Position numbers and translations under genes: made by a program
Source of the DNA: Theristus sp. LFF4_11
Taxonomy: Eukaryota > Nematoda > Chromadorea > Monhysterida > Xyalidae
NCBI GenBank assembly: GCA_030248135.1
Contig: JASANC010000266.1
Coordinates: 1 to 64,000, forward strand
Length of the DNA: 64,000 bases
Direction: 5' to 3'
Shown: one piece after another, positions 26,257-38,200 of the stretch
Layout of the letters: the number at the start of each line of letters is the position of its first letter
How positions within the stretch are numbered: the first letter of the stretch is position 1
Notes under the pieces: generated by a model
Database searches by the model: none
Seen by the model: the letters and a program-made list of their open reading frames with translations, nothing else
What the model was told of the DNA's origin: nothing

Positions 26257-29200
26257 ATGCTGTCAACAACGACAACAGCACAACAACATTCATCCGTCGT
26301 CGCTCCACCCGCAACAATAAACTTGCACAACACCTCGAATCCAATCGTACCAACCCCGCCGTCGCGGAGGCAACGAGGAGACGGACACGCGCCGGGAACA
26401 GCACGCTGCTCGATGATGCGTCCACCGGAGCACTACGATCACAATAGTGCCACGACGACGCCACAGTTGAGACCGTCAAGAACGACGACGACGACGACGA
26501 CGGCTGAAATGAGCGGTGCTCGTGGTGATCGAGTGATGGAGAATAATGTTGACCAGAAGAACGACATCATGCTCGAATCGTCGAACGTGAGTAATAATCA
26601 ACAGAATAATAACGACGACGAAAATAGCCGGGCAAATAATTATAATAACAATAATGCCGCGAAATACAGAACTCGTTCGCGGTCGACGACGACGGCGAAG
26701 CACGCGCACAATCTGAGCAGCGATGGAGACGTCAGCTTTGGTTGGTGAAAACACGCAACCGAACAGTTTACAGTTTTCGGTCCATCTGTAAATTATATCA
26801 CAACAAGTAATACTATTATCTTTTATTTTGGTCCCGCGTCTCAATGCGCGCATAGATGGGTAAACAGTCTGATGCACACCGCGGGAATTAAAAATTGGCA
26901 AAGGGGTCCGAGTTTCCTAAATAAGGCCGGGTCACTTAGGCTATTCTGAAGTACCACATACAGTACAGATTGAAACCACAATTGAACTACCACATACAGT
27001 TTTCTTTTACGTCCACAACCGCATTGAATTGCAGGTCTTAAAGAAAAGATAACAGCTGATTGGTTTGTTTGCACTGCAAACACGTGTAGTGCGATGCGAT
27101 GCACCGGCACCACCCATTTAGTGCAGGCATTGGTTAGCAGGCGAAGTTAGCAGGTGCACTGAAATAGGGGTGGGTCGGTATAAAAAACGGTTTTTTTCGG
27201 TATAAAAAACGGTATAAAAAACGGTTTTTTATACCGGCGCCAAAAAATGGCCAAAATAAATTACCGATATTTTACCGCGTAAATTTTGGTTTTTTCCGGT
27301 TTTTTATACCGCCGAAGGACCCAAATTTCAATTTTTGAAATCACTCAAAATGCACTGTGTTCCGCATATCCATTTCAATTTTCATTTTCGCCACTTCATA
27401 ACTTGATGTTCTGGAGAACACAATTCACGCTCTTGGTATAAATAAAGCACCCTGAGACCCGTGCCTCTCCTTCCATGTCCCATCTCGGTCGACCGCCAAT
27501 GGGCTGGCTCTGGTCGGCGTTCGCTTTATTTTCCAGCTTTGTTCTTTGTTTATCTGTTCAAGTTTGGTCTACATGACAATGTTGTGTTTCGTAGTTTAAC
27601 AGCTTCACGCTTTTCCGCTTTAAATCTGCCGCTTGCGCTTTTTATGCTAGTTCTTTTGTTGACAAAGTGAAGAAACTAATACAGCAAAGATTTGGTTATT
27701 TTTCAGAATTCGGTTAAATTTTCAACAATAAACGAGAAACGCCGCGATATTTGTTCAGTCAAATTTCTTGAAATTTTGTGTCTTTGAACTCGGAAAGTGC
27801 TCAAAGTTTTGTTGGTGATGTCTTCGTGCTGTTGTACTGGTGATAGTGACCCGAATCTCCATCTGATTTTTTTGCTCTTTCAATTTTGTTCTTGGTTCAC
27901 TTCTTTCGTCTGTGCGGGTTCGTGATTTCGGTGATCTTTTGTGTTTAGAAATGCGGTAAAATTGTTGTGCAGTTACATATCTCTCGATCATGTCAGTTCA
28001 ATTGATTTGCATGTATCACATTCCTTGCTGTTGCACATGTCAATCTGTTTTGCGTTAGCTTTTTTTGTTTTAAACTCGCATCTGATAATTTTTCTGATGC
28101 TGCATTCTCTCTAAGCGCCACCGATTCAAATAAAATCAAGATTGGAATACGTTTCCATTGAAACACATACAGTTTCTGGCCAGAATTGTGGTCTTTTACT
28201 CATTATTCAGCGGTTTGCGTAAAATCAGAGTACCAGAAATTGTCGCAATCACAGGATTCTTCAGACACTGGGTCGGTAAAAAAAACCGGGTATAAAGAAC
28301 CGGACGCGGTATAAAAAACCGTTTTATATACATGGATTTGAAAAAAAACGTTTTTTACCACCCCTACACTGAAAGCATGTTGCATGCATACCAACCAATC
28401 AGCTAATTGCATATAAAATCAAATGAAACTGCATAAATAAAAACGAAATGCGTTTCAATTCTGCGATTTTTCAATTTTGATCATTCGGATCAGCCAAATC
28501 AGGCAGATGCTTGAAAAATATATTATTCGATGAAAAAGTGGCAGTTGTTTCGTAAATGAAATTCGGGTCAACCACACTGGCAAGGCAACTGATCCAGCGC
28601 GCTCGAAATTGTTGTTTGAAAGTCTGCTTCCCTGTCTGTAATCTGCGTGATTTTTCAAATTTTATTTTGCACGGTCTCGCAAACAACTGCAACACACCGG
28701 CATTCACTGATCGCAGCTGAAAATTTTCGCAATTAGTTCTTTCTTTCTCCCAGACCGAATGCAGAGGCATTCGATGGCGGGCGACGAAATGCGTCAGCAG
28801 CAGGCCGGCAGCTCTTCGTTCCATCAGCAGCAGCAAATCCCGAAGCCGCTCACTAACCGACGACGTTCGCGATCGTCGCAGAACATCGGCCCGAACGCGG
28901 GGGGCGTCGGCGTCGGCGGATCGATCATCGGGAAACGCTCGAAATCCGACACAACACTCAGCACTGCTGCCCCGCCCGAAGGTACGCTGTGCTGGTTTAA
29001 TCCTGTCGCTTTTTTGCAGAATACAGAGCCTGGCGAAAAAAAGGAAGAACGGAGTCGTTGTTGTTGCCAGAAAACATGATTTGCCACAAATGGGGTGTTT
29101 GATTTCAACCAAGCGCGATACATTCGTTCTTCTTGCGTGATGTGATTCAAAATTTCGTATGTTTTGCAATCAACGAAAAAAAACATACTAGATATAAAGT

Positions 29201-32200
29201 AATACGCACTTTGAAAATTTGCGTAGCATGAAAAGATTCAGGACCGTTCTCTTTTGCGTATTTGCTAAAAAAAGAAACTTCAGCTTGAGACTGAGAGTGC
29301 GTGTTTTTTTGCAGGCGCACATGGAGCGAAGCGAAAAAGCAACGATTTGTCGACGCTGTCGATTCTGAGCGACGGAAGTTTAGGTTGGACGAAAAAAATT
29401 GTTTTCTAAGATAAATTTTCAAATTTTCTAGCTATTTTTTTGCTGAACTTTTGGCAACGTTCAGAAAGCGTTGCTGGGTTTTTTAAGGCAAACTTTCTGG
29501 ATAAACTTGTTAATTTTTGGAACTTGTCTGTTGTTGTTTTTTTCAAACTTTCTGGGTAAACTGTTGTCACCTCGACCGGCAACTTTCGTGTGTTTAGTTT
29601 CATGCTTTAATTTTCTTTGTTCGGTTCGACTTTCCCACCCTCGCCCGTTCGCAGGCGGCAGCGCCCCGCGTCGTGGCTTCCTAAAGTCCAGCTCAAACGT
29701 GTCCATCGTCGGCAGCGCTGCCGTGAATCGAAAAATGAAAAGACCCGCGCAAGAATCGGCCGTCAGTCTGCTCTCACTGCACGCAAAGTTGGTGTTTTCT
29801 CAGGCGTTTTGTTTTGCTTCTGCATTTTTTGGCAGTTTTTTTTGGAAGGAGCTGATTTCCTAAGAAGACTATGGTTCCCAGTGTGGTGCTATGTTGTCAG
29901 CTGGTTGGTGAGGCGAGGCTAGGGTCATGCTCAGGTGGGAAGGAGCGAGAGAGACAGATCAGTTTGTTCTTGGCAAAATAATAGGATCTTCTGCAGTTGA
30001 ATTCTGAAAAAATTACAGGCAATCGACTGGTGATCGCGTGATGCGCATGCTTTCTGTGGAGAACTACCCCAGTCAGCAAGTGCACAGAAAGCATCACGTG
30101 GTCACCACCAACCAATCAGCTGAATGCCTGTGATTTAGAATTCGACTGTATGCCCAGATGCATCGTGGCAGTTTTAGTCTGATCCGAAAACAGCTGGTTT
30201 TTTGTTCATTTCAATCCGGAATGTCACTAGACTGTCTCATTCTAATTTTATTATTCATGTTTTTTTCTAGTAGCTTTCGCATGTCCATGTGTTTGTTCTT
30301 GATCAGCTGATTGAACACCCATACTTGGCGCTTGTGCAAACAAAAAATACGTTTATGCAAAAAAGCTCACGTCTTCATGATTGATGTTTGCTGGTTTTGC
30401 TGAGCAACTAGTGTTATGGTGTCAGAAATTCCAGAAACTAAAGCGCACTCGATATGCTGAATGGAACCCAATCTTATCTCGATACACTCTTGTTGCAACT
30501 CACATGAATCAATATTTGAGCTATGTAATCAACTAACAACTTCATGTAATGTACAGTGTGACCGAACTAATTGGCCAGTCAATCAGCTGACTTTCGTTGA
30601 ATGGCCAACTTCATTCTGCCCCCGAAATTATCCAGCACAATGGAGAAACGTTGGAACGCGTTTCGATCGATCCCGCGCGAGCAGGACGTCGGCGAGCCGA
30701 GATGGACGATATTTCTCGCGCAGGCGTTCAAGGTTGTGCGGAGGTTTTTTCGGCTGAAATTAGTGTAGTGGAGTGGAACAATGGTATCGTACACCCGAGC
30801 AAAATTTGAGTGAGCAATAGAAATTTGTAAAATTCGGAGAGTGGGGCGGATTTTGGGAGTCATCGAGGTGGGGTTTTCCATTTTTTGATTGATTAACCAC
30901 ACAAGCAAGAGACGATTCCCGCGATTTCCAATGTAAATTCTGGTACAGTCGATTATGCAATCCGATTCCGTATCATATGCAATCCGCTGATTGGTTGGTG
31001 TACACGTGGTGTACACATGCATTCCGTGCAGGCCTGACTTCACTTACTGCACAGCAATGCCAGCACAAAACGCACGCATCACGTGGTCACAACGAGCACC
31101 AATCAGCGAATTGCATTTGACATGGAACTAGACTGTAATACAGTCGCTGATGTTTCGAAATTTCTCTTTAACTTATTTTAAAAAAAAACCTAAAAAAACC
31201 CGTGCGCAGATCTTCGTGTATTTGCTGCTGTTTCTGCTGGTGCTCGGCTGTGGTCTACTGGCGAAATTCGTCACGTTTCTCATGATCGCCAATCTGCACC
31301 CGTCGCCGACGTACACGCGTTGTCGACCGTGGGGTGAGTTTCGGAATAGAGAAAAACACCTTCAAGAAACTGGTAGTGTAGCACAAATTCGAGCACCTCC
31401 TGCTTTACGATTTTGTGAACTTTTGCGAGAAGTTTTTTTTATTTGCAAAATTGAGGTGTCATTGGATATTTTTGCTGAAAAACCCAACCTCAACGGAGAG
31501 AGGACTTAGATTCACTTCTGGTCAAAGTCAGAGCAGTGGTCGTTTTTAATGACAACAGCGTGCGGAGTCCGACCGACCAACGTTTTTTTGCGTTTCTGAT
31601 TTGCTGATCCAAAAAAACTGGCTGAAATCGGTCAGCTGCCCCCCCCCCCCACTTAAATGAACAAGTCGCACGTTTTTCAAATTCAGTTCGAATGCTTCGA
31701 CCATTATTCATTAACCACACGACGATTGTTTCAGTTCAATTCCAATTTTTTTTGTCCATCGTTCATTAATCGCACACTTTTGTCAAAACTGCCAGTTCTT
31801 TATCCATCGTCAATTCATCAACCACGCTGAACAGACACATACATTTTCTCACCACTTCATTCATTCATTCATCAACCACACACTGCAGGCTACAAGAACA
31901 GCATCATCGCGCTCGTGTACGACCCAACGCCACGGCCGCCAACGTTCGCGGCGTGGTTCTACATGGGCCTGTGGATCGCGATCAGTGTGCCGGAGGTGTT
32001 GACGTTGATCCGTTGCTTTCGCATCGTCCTCTTCAGGTGGACGCAGATGCCGACGGTGCACGTGTTCATTTGGGTCGGTGTGTTTTTGTTGGACGGGGGA
32101 GTTGAGTTATTATGATTTTTTGCAAGATATACAAGAGAATTGTTGAGTAAACACCTCGGGAAGCGGCCAGATGTCCGTCTGGTGTCACCGCTCGTGGCCT

Positions 32201-35200
32201 GGTGGTAGTGCGTTCGACTATTATCTGTGCGCTCGGGGGATCGAGCCCCGCCGAGGGGTGTATATAGGTACTTGATGACAGAGAAAACTCGATGGGCGCC
32301 CTAGCTCTACTCAATGGCGTTCTATACGTTTCTCTGGGTGAGCCCTGGCTGGAAACATCGCCTAAAAATCCCAACCACAACAATCGAGCCAGCGATACCA
32401 TGGTGAGCGCACCCACAGCTGGCCAATCCACCAAATTGTATGGATTCGGTTCTACGTATCGACAGCGTTCAGTATGCGCTTTTCTGTGCTACAAACATCG
32501 CCTCAAATCGCAGCAACAACAACAGTTTGCATATTCCACTCTCTCGCACCCCACAGGCGTTCATGACGGAGACACTGCGAACCCTGGGCATCTGTGCGCT
32601 GGTGTTTGGCGTGATGGCCGAGTTGGACAGCGTGCGTGCGTGCATGCTCTGCGCCGCCGTCGCGGCCGTGCCGTCGAGTTTGGCCGTGTTCACGAACTAT
32701 CGCTCGTGTCTGGACGAGCACGCCGCTGTGACGATCAGCGATCTCGGCGCGTTCGTCTGTCAGGTTCGTGCGGGCGCACTTTGTTGCTGATAACGAAGCG
32801 TCGTCGTACCCGTGCCGATGGTATTCTGGTGGGGTGGCGTCAGCGATGCGCAATGCCGCGCAGCAAATTTAAGGTACCAGTCTACACCACCACCACGCCG
32901 TCTGGTGCGGGCGAGCGGGTATGCGTATGATGCGATGTTTGAGAAGGGTTTATTTGCGCTATGTTGGCGCCAAAACAGAGAACTTTTTGTGACAGCCAAT
33001 GACAACTGACAAACGACGTTTTTGACAAAGACTGTTGGTAGAAGATGATATTGTTTCAGCATTCTCGAAAATTTGTCTGCTTTGATCATGATTTCTTTAG
33101 TTTTTTTCAGTTGACCGCACTGTGGGCGTGGCCGTTGCTGGACGAGTCGGACAGCGCGCCCGGCTGGCTGCTCCCATTGTCGCTGATTCTGATTTCACTG
33201 TCCTGGTGGGAGAATTTCGTGTCGAAATCGGCTGTACTACGACTGCCGGTGAGTTGGACCGGGCTGATTTTGTGCGGACAATCGTGGCTTGGGCTTGGGT
33301 GTTTTCGGTAAAATGTTGTGACCTCACTTGTTTGATGCCAAATACTCAAGCGATAAAATCAATGCTACAACAAGTGCACATTAATCGACTTGTTTGATTC
33401 GACATAAAGAATTTGTTTTAAAAAAATGTTTTTTAATCGATTGCCATCCATTCATTGAACAGCTCATCGTTTCAAGCGACATTCATGAAGCAGTAATTAA
33501 TGACGCGTAGCTGTATTAAAACATGACCGTTTTACCATCCCCCTTCACAGGCGTATCTCGGTCGAATCAAAGAGCAACTGCAACGAAGCCGCTACAAGAC
33601 GCACATCATAATTTCGATCTGGAAAATTGCGCTCGCCTATTTCGCAATGCTGATCGCTGCCGGTCTGCAGTGTGCCTTTTATCATTTGGAATAAGCTGAT
33701 TGGTTGTTTTTGAATATTGCTGGGCGCCGATTGGCTAATATTACTGGGGTTCGAGTTCTCGGCTGAGAAAACGTGTCTTAGTTGAAATGTTTTAAAATCG
33801 CCGAATTATCACCGAATTATCTTTTGGCGATAACAAATTATAGCTGCTTTGCGAGCTCGCTCAAATATCAGATACGGTAACGGCAAAATCAGATTTCGGT
33901 TGCAGTTAGCCGGTGGTTGGCCTTCATTTTGCAGGCACACAGAATCACATCTCGTTCATCTACGAGCTGCAGAATCCGTTCCGTTTGTTCAACATCACGC
34001 AGCTGCCGACCGATGCTGACATTGTGGCAGGTCGGCTGATAGTTTTTTTGCAATAAATGTTATTTGCAGTTGTTTGTTCACTGTTATTCCTGGATAGCTG
34101 ATTGGCCGGACCTGGTGATAAGTTAGTTAGATTTGAGTGATTTTTCAGCGAATTGATTTTTATTGAGCGTTTTGATTTGAGAAATAGACGGCGTTTCTCA
34201 TTGCGCCTCAAATCTTCTGAGTAAAAAGCTGTCAATTTGAATTTACGTCCGTATTCGTTTACTGCCTCCTCGGAGTATGTGAAGACTGGAAAACGTTGTC
34301 GACAAACAAGTGTGTGCACTTGCCGGTTTCAGACTGAGAACTGTCAGGCGCTTCCATTTCAGGTCAGAACTTTCTCCCCTCCGTCCACCTGATGATTATC
34401 CTGCTGTGCGTCTGCTCGCTCGTCTGCTATCACCTCGCAAAATACGCGTGCAAAGTGAAAATGGACCGATTCAGCTACGCTATACCCGTCGTCTGCGTGC
34501 TGCCGTTCAGGTTTGACAGTTTTTTGCAGAAAATTGCTTCCAAGAAAGAATATTGCAAAAAAATACAAAAAATCGGTTTTCCAGTGTCGTCATTCTGTTG
34601 ACCGCGTGCGAGGCGGAGCGAGCAGAGCCGTGCTATTTCGGCTCGATTATGCCCGAAGGTAATTGCGTTTTTCTGATACGACAGTGTGCGTTAATGGTTT
34701 TTTTTTGTTTTTGCTGTGGCCATCCGTTGTCGCAAATCCAACGCCGTAGGCAGCGTGTGCCCTATTCAACCGTCGTATTCGATTTGTTTTGCTTTGCTTT
34801 GTTGGAATTCTAGGCGATGTTTTTAGTCAGCGCTAACCCAGAGAAGCGTACAGAATGCCATTGAGTAGGGCGCCCATCGAGTTTTCTCTCTGTCATTAAG
34901 TGCCTGTACACCCCTCGGCGGGGCTCGATCCCCCGAACGCACCGACCACAGTCTGACGCTCTACCGCCAGACCACGAGGACGTATTCGTTCGTTCCTTCG
35001 TAAACCAGATTGCGACTATTGCACGACGTTTTGCGGTTTGTTTGCGATTCCCAGGTGTGTTCCTGAAGTGCGACTACGACTCCGTCGTGCAAGACCTGCT
35101 GCGCACTCGACTCGGTTGGCTGTTCGCCGTTTGGTTCGCCTCGTATCTCTGGCTCGTCTCGCATGTCTTCACGCAAAAGCCGTCCCGCCTCAGTCGAACC

Positions 35201-38200
35201 GACACGTTCGTGGCGTCTTTTTTTGTTCTTGTTTTTTTATTTTTGTTTGAATTATGATATTTCGCTTTTATTGTTGTTGTTTTTTTGCGTTTGGGAGGTT
35301 TTTTTGATCAGCTTCGGCTGTTATTTTGGAATCAGCAATGCGGAGTTCAGGAGTTTTGGTGGTTCCTTTTTTATCCGTAACCATTTTTGGAATTTTATAG
35401 TATTTTCGGTTTTGTCATCAGAAAGTGCATCTTATGACACCGCGTCAAACTACCGTTCAGGTAACGAATTCAAAATTTTGCGGCAAGCACTGCATTTTCG
35501 TATTTTGCTTCAGTCTGTTTGTAACACCGCTGTACGAGGGATTGTTCGTCGACCAATCACTGGCCTTGAACCGCAGACGGCAACACATAAAGCGGGTGAT
35601 GACCAAGGTAAAGAAGGTTCTCTGGTTCAAGGTGCTGATTGGCTGATTTCAAGTCGAATCGAGTTCTGCCAGTGCTGCCACGGCACGATTAGTATAAAAG
35701 TTCATCGTAGTTTTTTTAGTTCACAAGTATAGCCGATTTTCTCAAACGTGTCTGACCGAAATGACGTCATGTGCTTTATAATAAACCATGCGCTTGTCCT
35801 GCACAGCGAACCGGTCAGTTATCAGTTTGGCTGATTGATTGGCCAATACGTGAGTTACCATTACGTGAGTAGCTGAACGAAACTGTACATTTGGTGCCTG
35901 CTCATGACAAACGGGCATTTTTGAAGCAAGTAACGGCAGTTTCGGCCCGACACGTTTGAATAAATCTACAATAAATTAGCCTGTGCTGATTTTATCGGTG
36001 TAACCAATCACCACTTGTCCACTTCAATTCAACAGTTCACAGCCGCCATTCCAAAACTGTTTGCTCAACTCCATTCGAGAGTCTGCTTTTAAGCCTTTTG
36101 CAATGGGTAAACCCTCCCGGCAGCTTTCGCATCGATACCCGTCCTTGAAAATCAGTTCACGATACCTTTTGGTTGATCCTCCTCCAAAAATCCGGAAAAC
36201 AGTTTTTTGTCTGTTGAAAACGGACGCTCATTTTTTCAATTCCAAGGACCTTCGGCCGACCGACTTCGACGAGTTCGGCGACGAAGTGGACTCTGAGTCT
36301 GAGCACACGGATCTCTCGTTGCAATACTCGTTGACGTCGCTGAGTCTGGCGAACAGCAGCGCCGACACGATCACGAAGATCTACATTTGCGCGACGATGT
36401 GGCACGAGACGATGACGGAGATGAAGCAGATGCTCAAGTCGATTCTCAGGTGCACACAGAAACCAACACCCGCACTGAGGAGGCATTCATGAAGCAGTGT
36501 TTAGTGACCTCGGAACCATGTGTTAACACGGCTACGCGTCGCTGAATACTGCTTCATGAATGCGTCTTAACATTGCGTTGGTTCGGACAGCTCTTTGTGA
36601 GAGTGATTGGTGCGGCGGTACTATGTCGTTTTGGAAAAATTTGTAGGCCCAAATGTTCTTCACGTTCTTGGAAAAGGCGCACAGCTGAATCGAAAATATA
36701 CAAGTGTCTAATGCAACGACGCCGCTAGTTTGAATTGGCGCGCAATTTAGGAAACGTTTTTTATCGTTGCGTGCAACCGCATTCAGTCTCTAAACCAAAA
36801 GAAAGGATAATAGGTTATTGTTTTGTCGAATTGGATCAATGTAATGTAATCAGAGAATCACTCTGAGTTCGGTTCTAATTTGCGGCATTTCAGATTTTGC
36901 TGTGTTTTTTTGAATTTGTTTATTTTTCTCTCTCTTCCAGAATGGACGAAGACCAAAGCGCACGAAAGAACGCGCAGAAATACTTGAAAGTGGTCGATCC
37001 CGATTACTACGAATTGGAGAGTGCGTTGCTGTTTGCTGTTTGTCTGTGGAGTTTGCTTGTTTTGTTCCCAGTAGCTTTTCAAATGCAGGCACAATAACTT
37101 TATAACATATCCAAATCCAACTAGCTGATTGGTTGGTGATCACGTGATGCATGCACTCTGTGCAGGCATTGCTATGGTGGCGGAGTTTGGCTTGCACCGC
37201 AGTGCACGCATCAGGTGATCACCAACCAATCAGCTAGTTGGATATGTTATAGAGACTGAGAATGTAGAGGAGAATTCATGATGGTGGTCGCATTTTCGTC
37301 CACTGAAGCAGTTTTCAATCGCTAGAATTTTCGAGAAGAGAAAAAAACAATCTTGCACGTCGCATTTCTGTTTTTTGTTTGCAGCGCACATATTTTTCGA
37401 CGATGCCTGGGAAGACGACGCCACGTTGGACGCCCGCGTGCCCAATCAATTTGTGCGCGATTTCATATCGATCATTTCCGAGGCGGCCAGGTGAGTCTAG
37501 TGGTGTTTTATTTTTCATTGGTGGATGTTTGTTTGGATTTCAGTTTTCTGGAGTGGTTTTTTTGCTGTCATCTGTCATCCACTGCAAGATTACTAGCATG
37601 GATTTTTACACCTTCAAACTGCGTATTTGTTTCAATGAACTTTTGCTGGACAACCATAAAATTTTCGACTTCGTTGCCAAGAGACGAGACAATCATAAAA
37701 GAATGCGTTTTCACAAGCAATCTTGTAGAAATTTGCCGATAAAAAACGCACTGGATTTCAACAACTCCACCGCCGCTATGGTTATATTCTGTTCTTGATT
37801 GGCCCATAAACCAGCATCAGCCGTTGCTGTTTGCCAGTTCCTATTGTGCAATCAATTCTGGTTCCGAGTTTCACGCACGGTTTCCGCATCGCAATCAGCA
37901 TTGCACCCCGGCCTGTTGCAGCGAAGTGCACCGCGTGCAGTTGCACCTGAAGGCGCCGCTCAAGATGGACGTGCCTTATGGCGGCCGACTGGTGTGGACG
38001 TTGCCCGGCGATACGCGGCTGTTCGTGCATCTGAAGGACAAGAAGCGCGTGCGAAACAAGAAGCGATGGTCGCAGGTACGCGAGCGCAGTCGCATTCGGC
38101 GGTTTGCGTTTGGGATTTTGCAGAGCGTTTGGTGGGCAGCTTTGGGGAACCACGGTTTCGGCGGACTGGTTGGTCATAGGATTCATGGATTGACCATTGG

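Larger units (their letters stand above)
26257..29787 (+). other. Chitin synthase exons 1-4: low-complexity cytoplasmic N terminus
   Basis: About 305 residues before the first membrane segment, dominated by Thr, Asn, Gln and Ser runs, basic stretches (NRRRSRSSQ) and repeats of a short theme: SSDGDVSFG ends exon 1 and LSILSDGSLG ends exon 3. This extension has no counterpart I recall in insect chitin synthases and is probably disordered. The ATG at 26257 is the first in frame; internal ATGs (for example MMRPPEH) are possible starts. Confidence 0.65.
30636..35607 (+). other. Chitin synthase exons 5-15: N-terminal membrane domain
   Basis: Residues about 305-783. Begins with the family signature W-x-x-F-R (RWNAFRSIPREQD), then about nine or ten membrane segments across exons 6-15 (IFVYLLLFLLVLGCGLLAK, MGLWIAISVPEVLTLIR, LGICALVFGVMAELD and so on). 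It closes with FVDQSLALNRRR, strongly conserved in arthropod enzymes. Confidence 0.9.
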
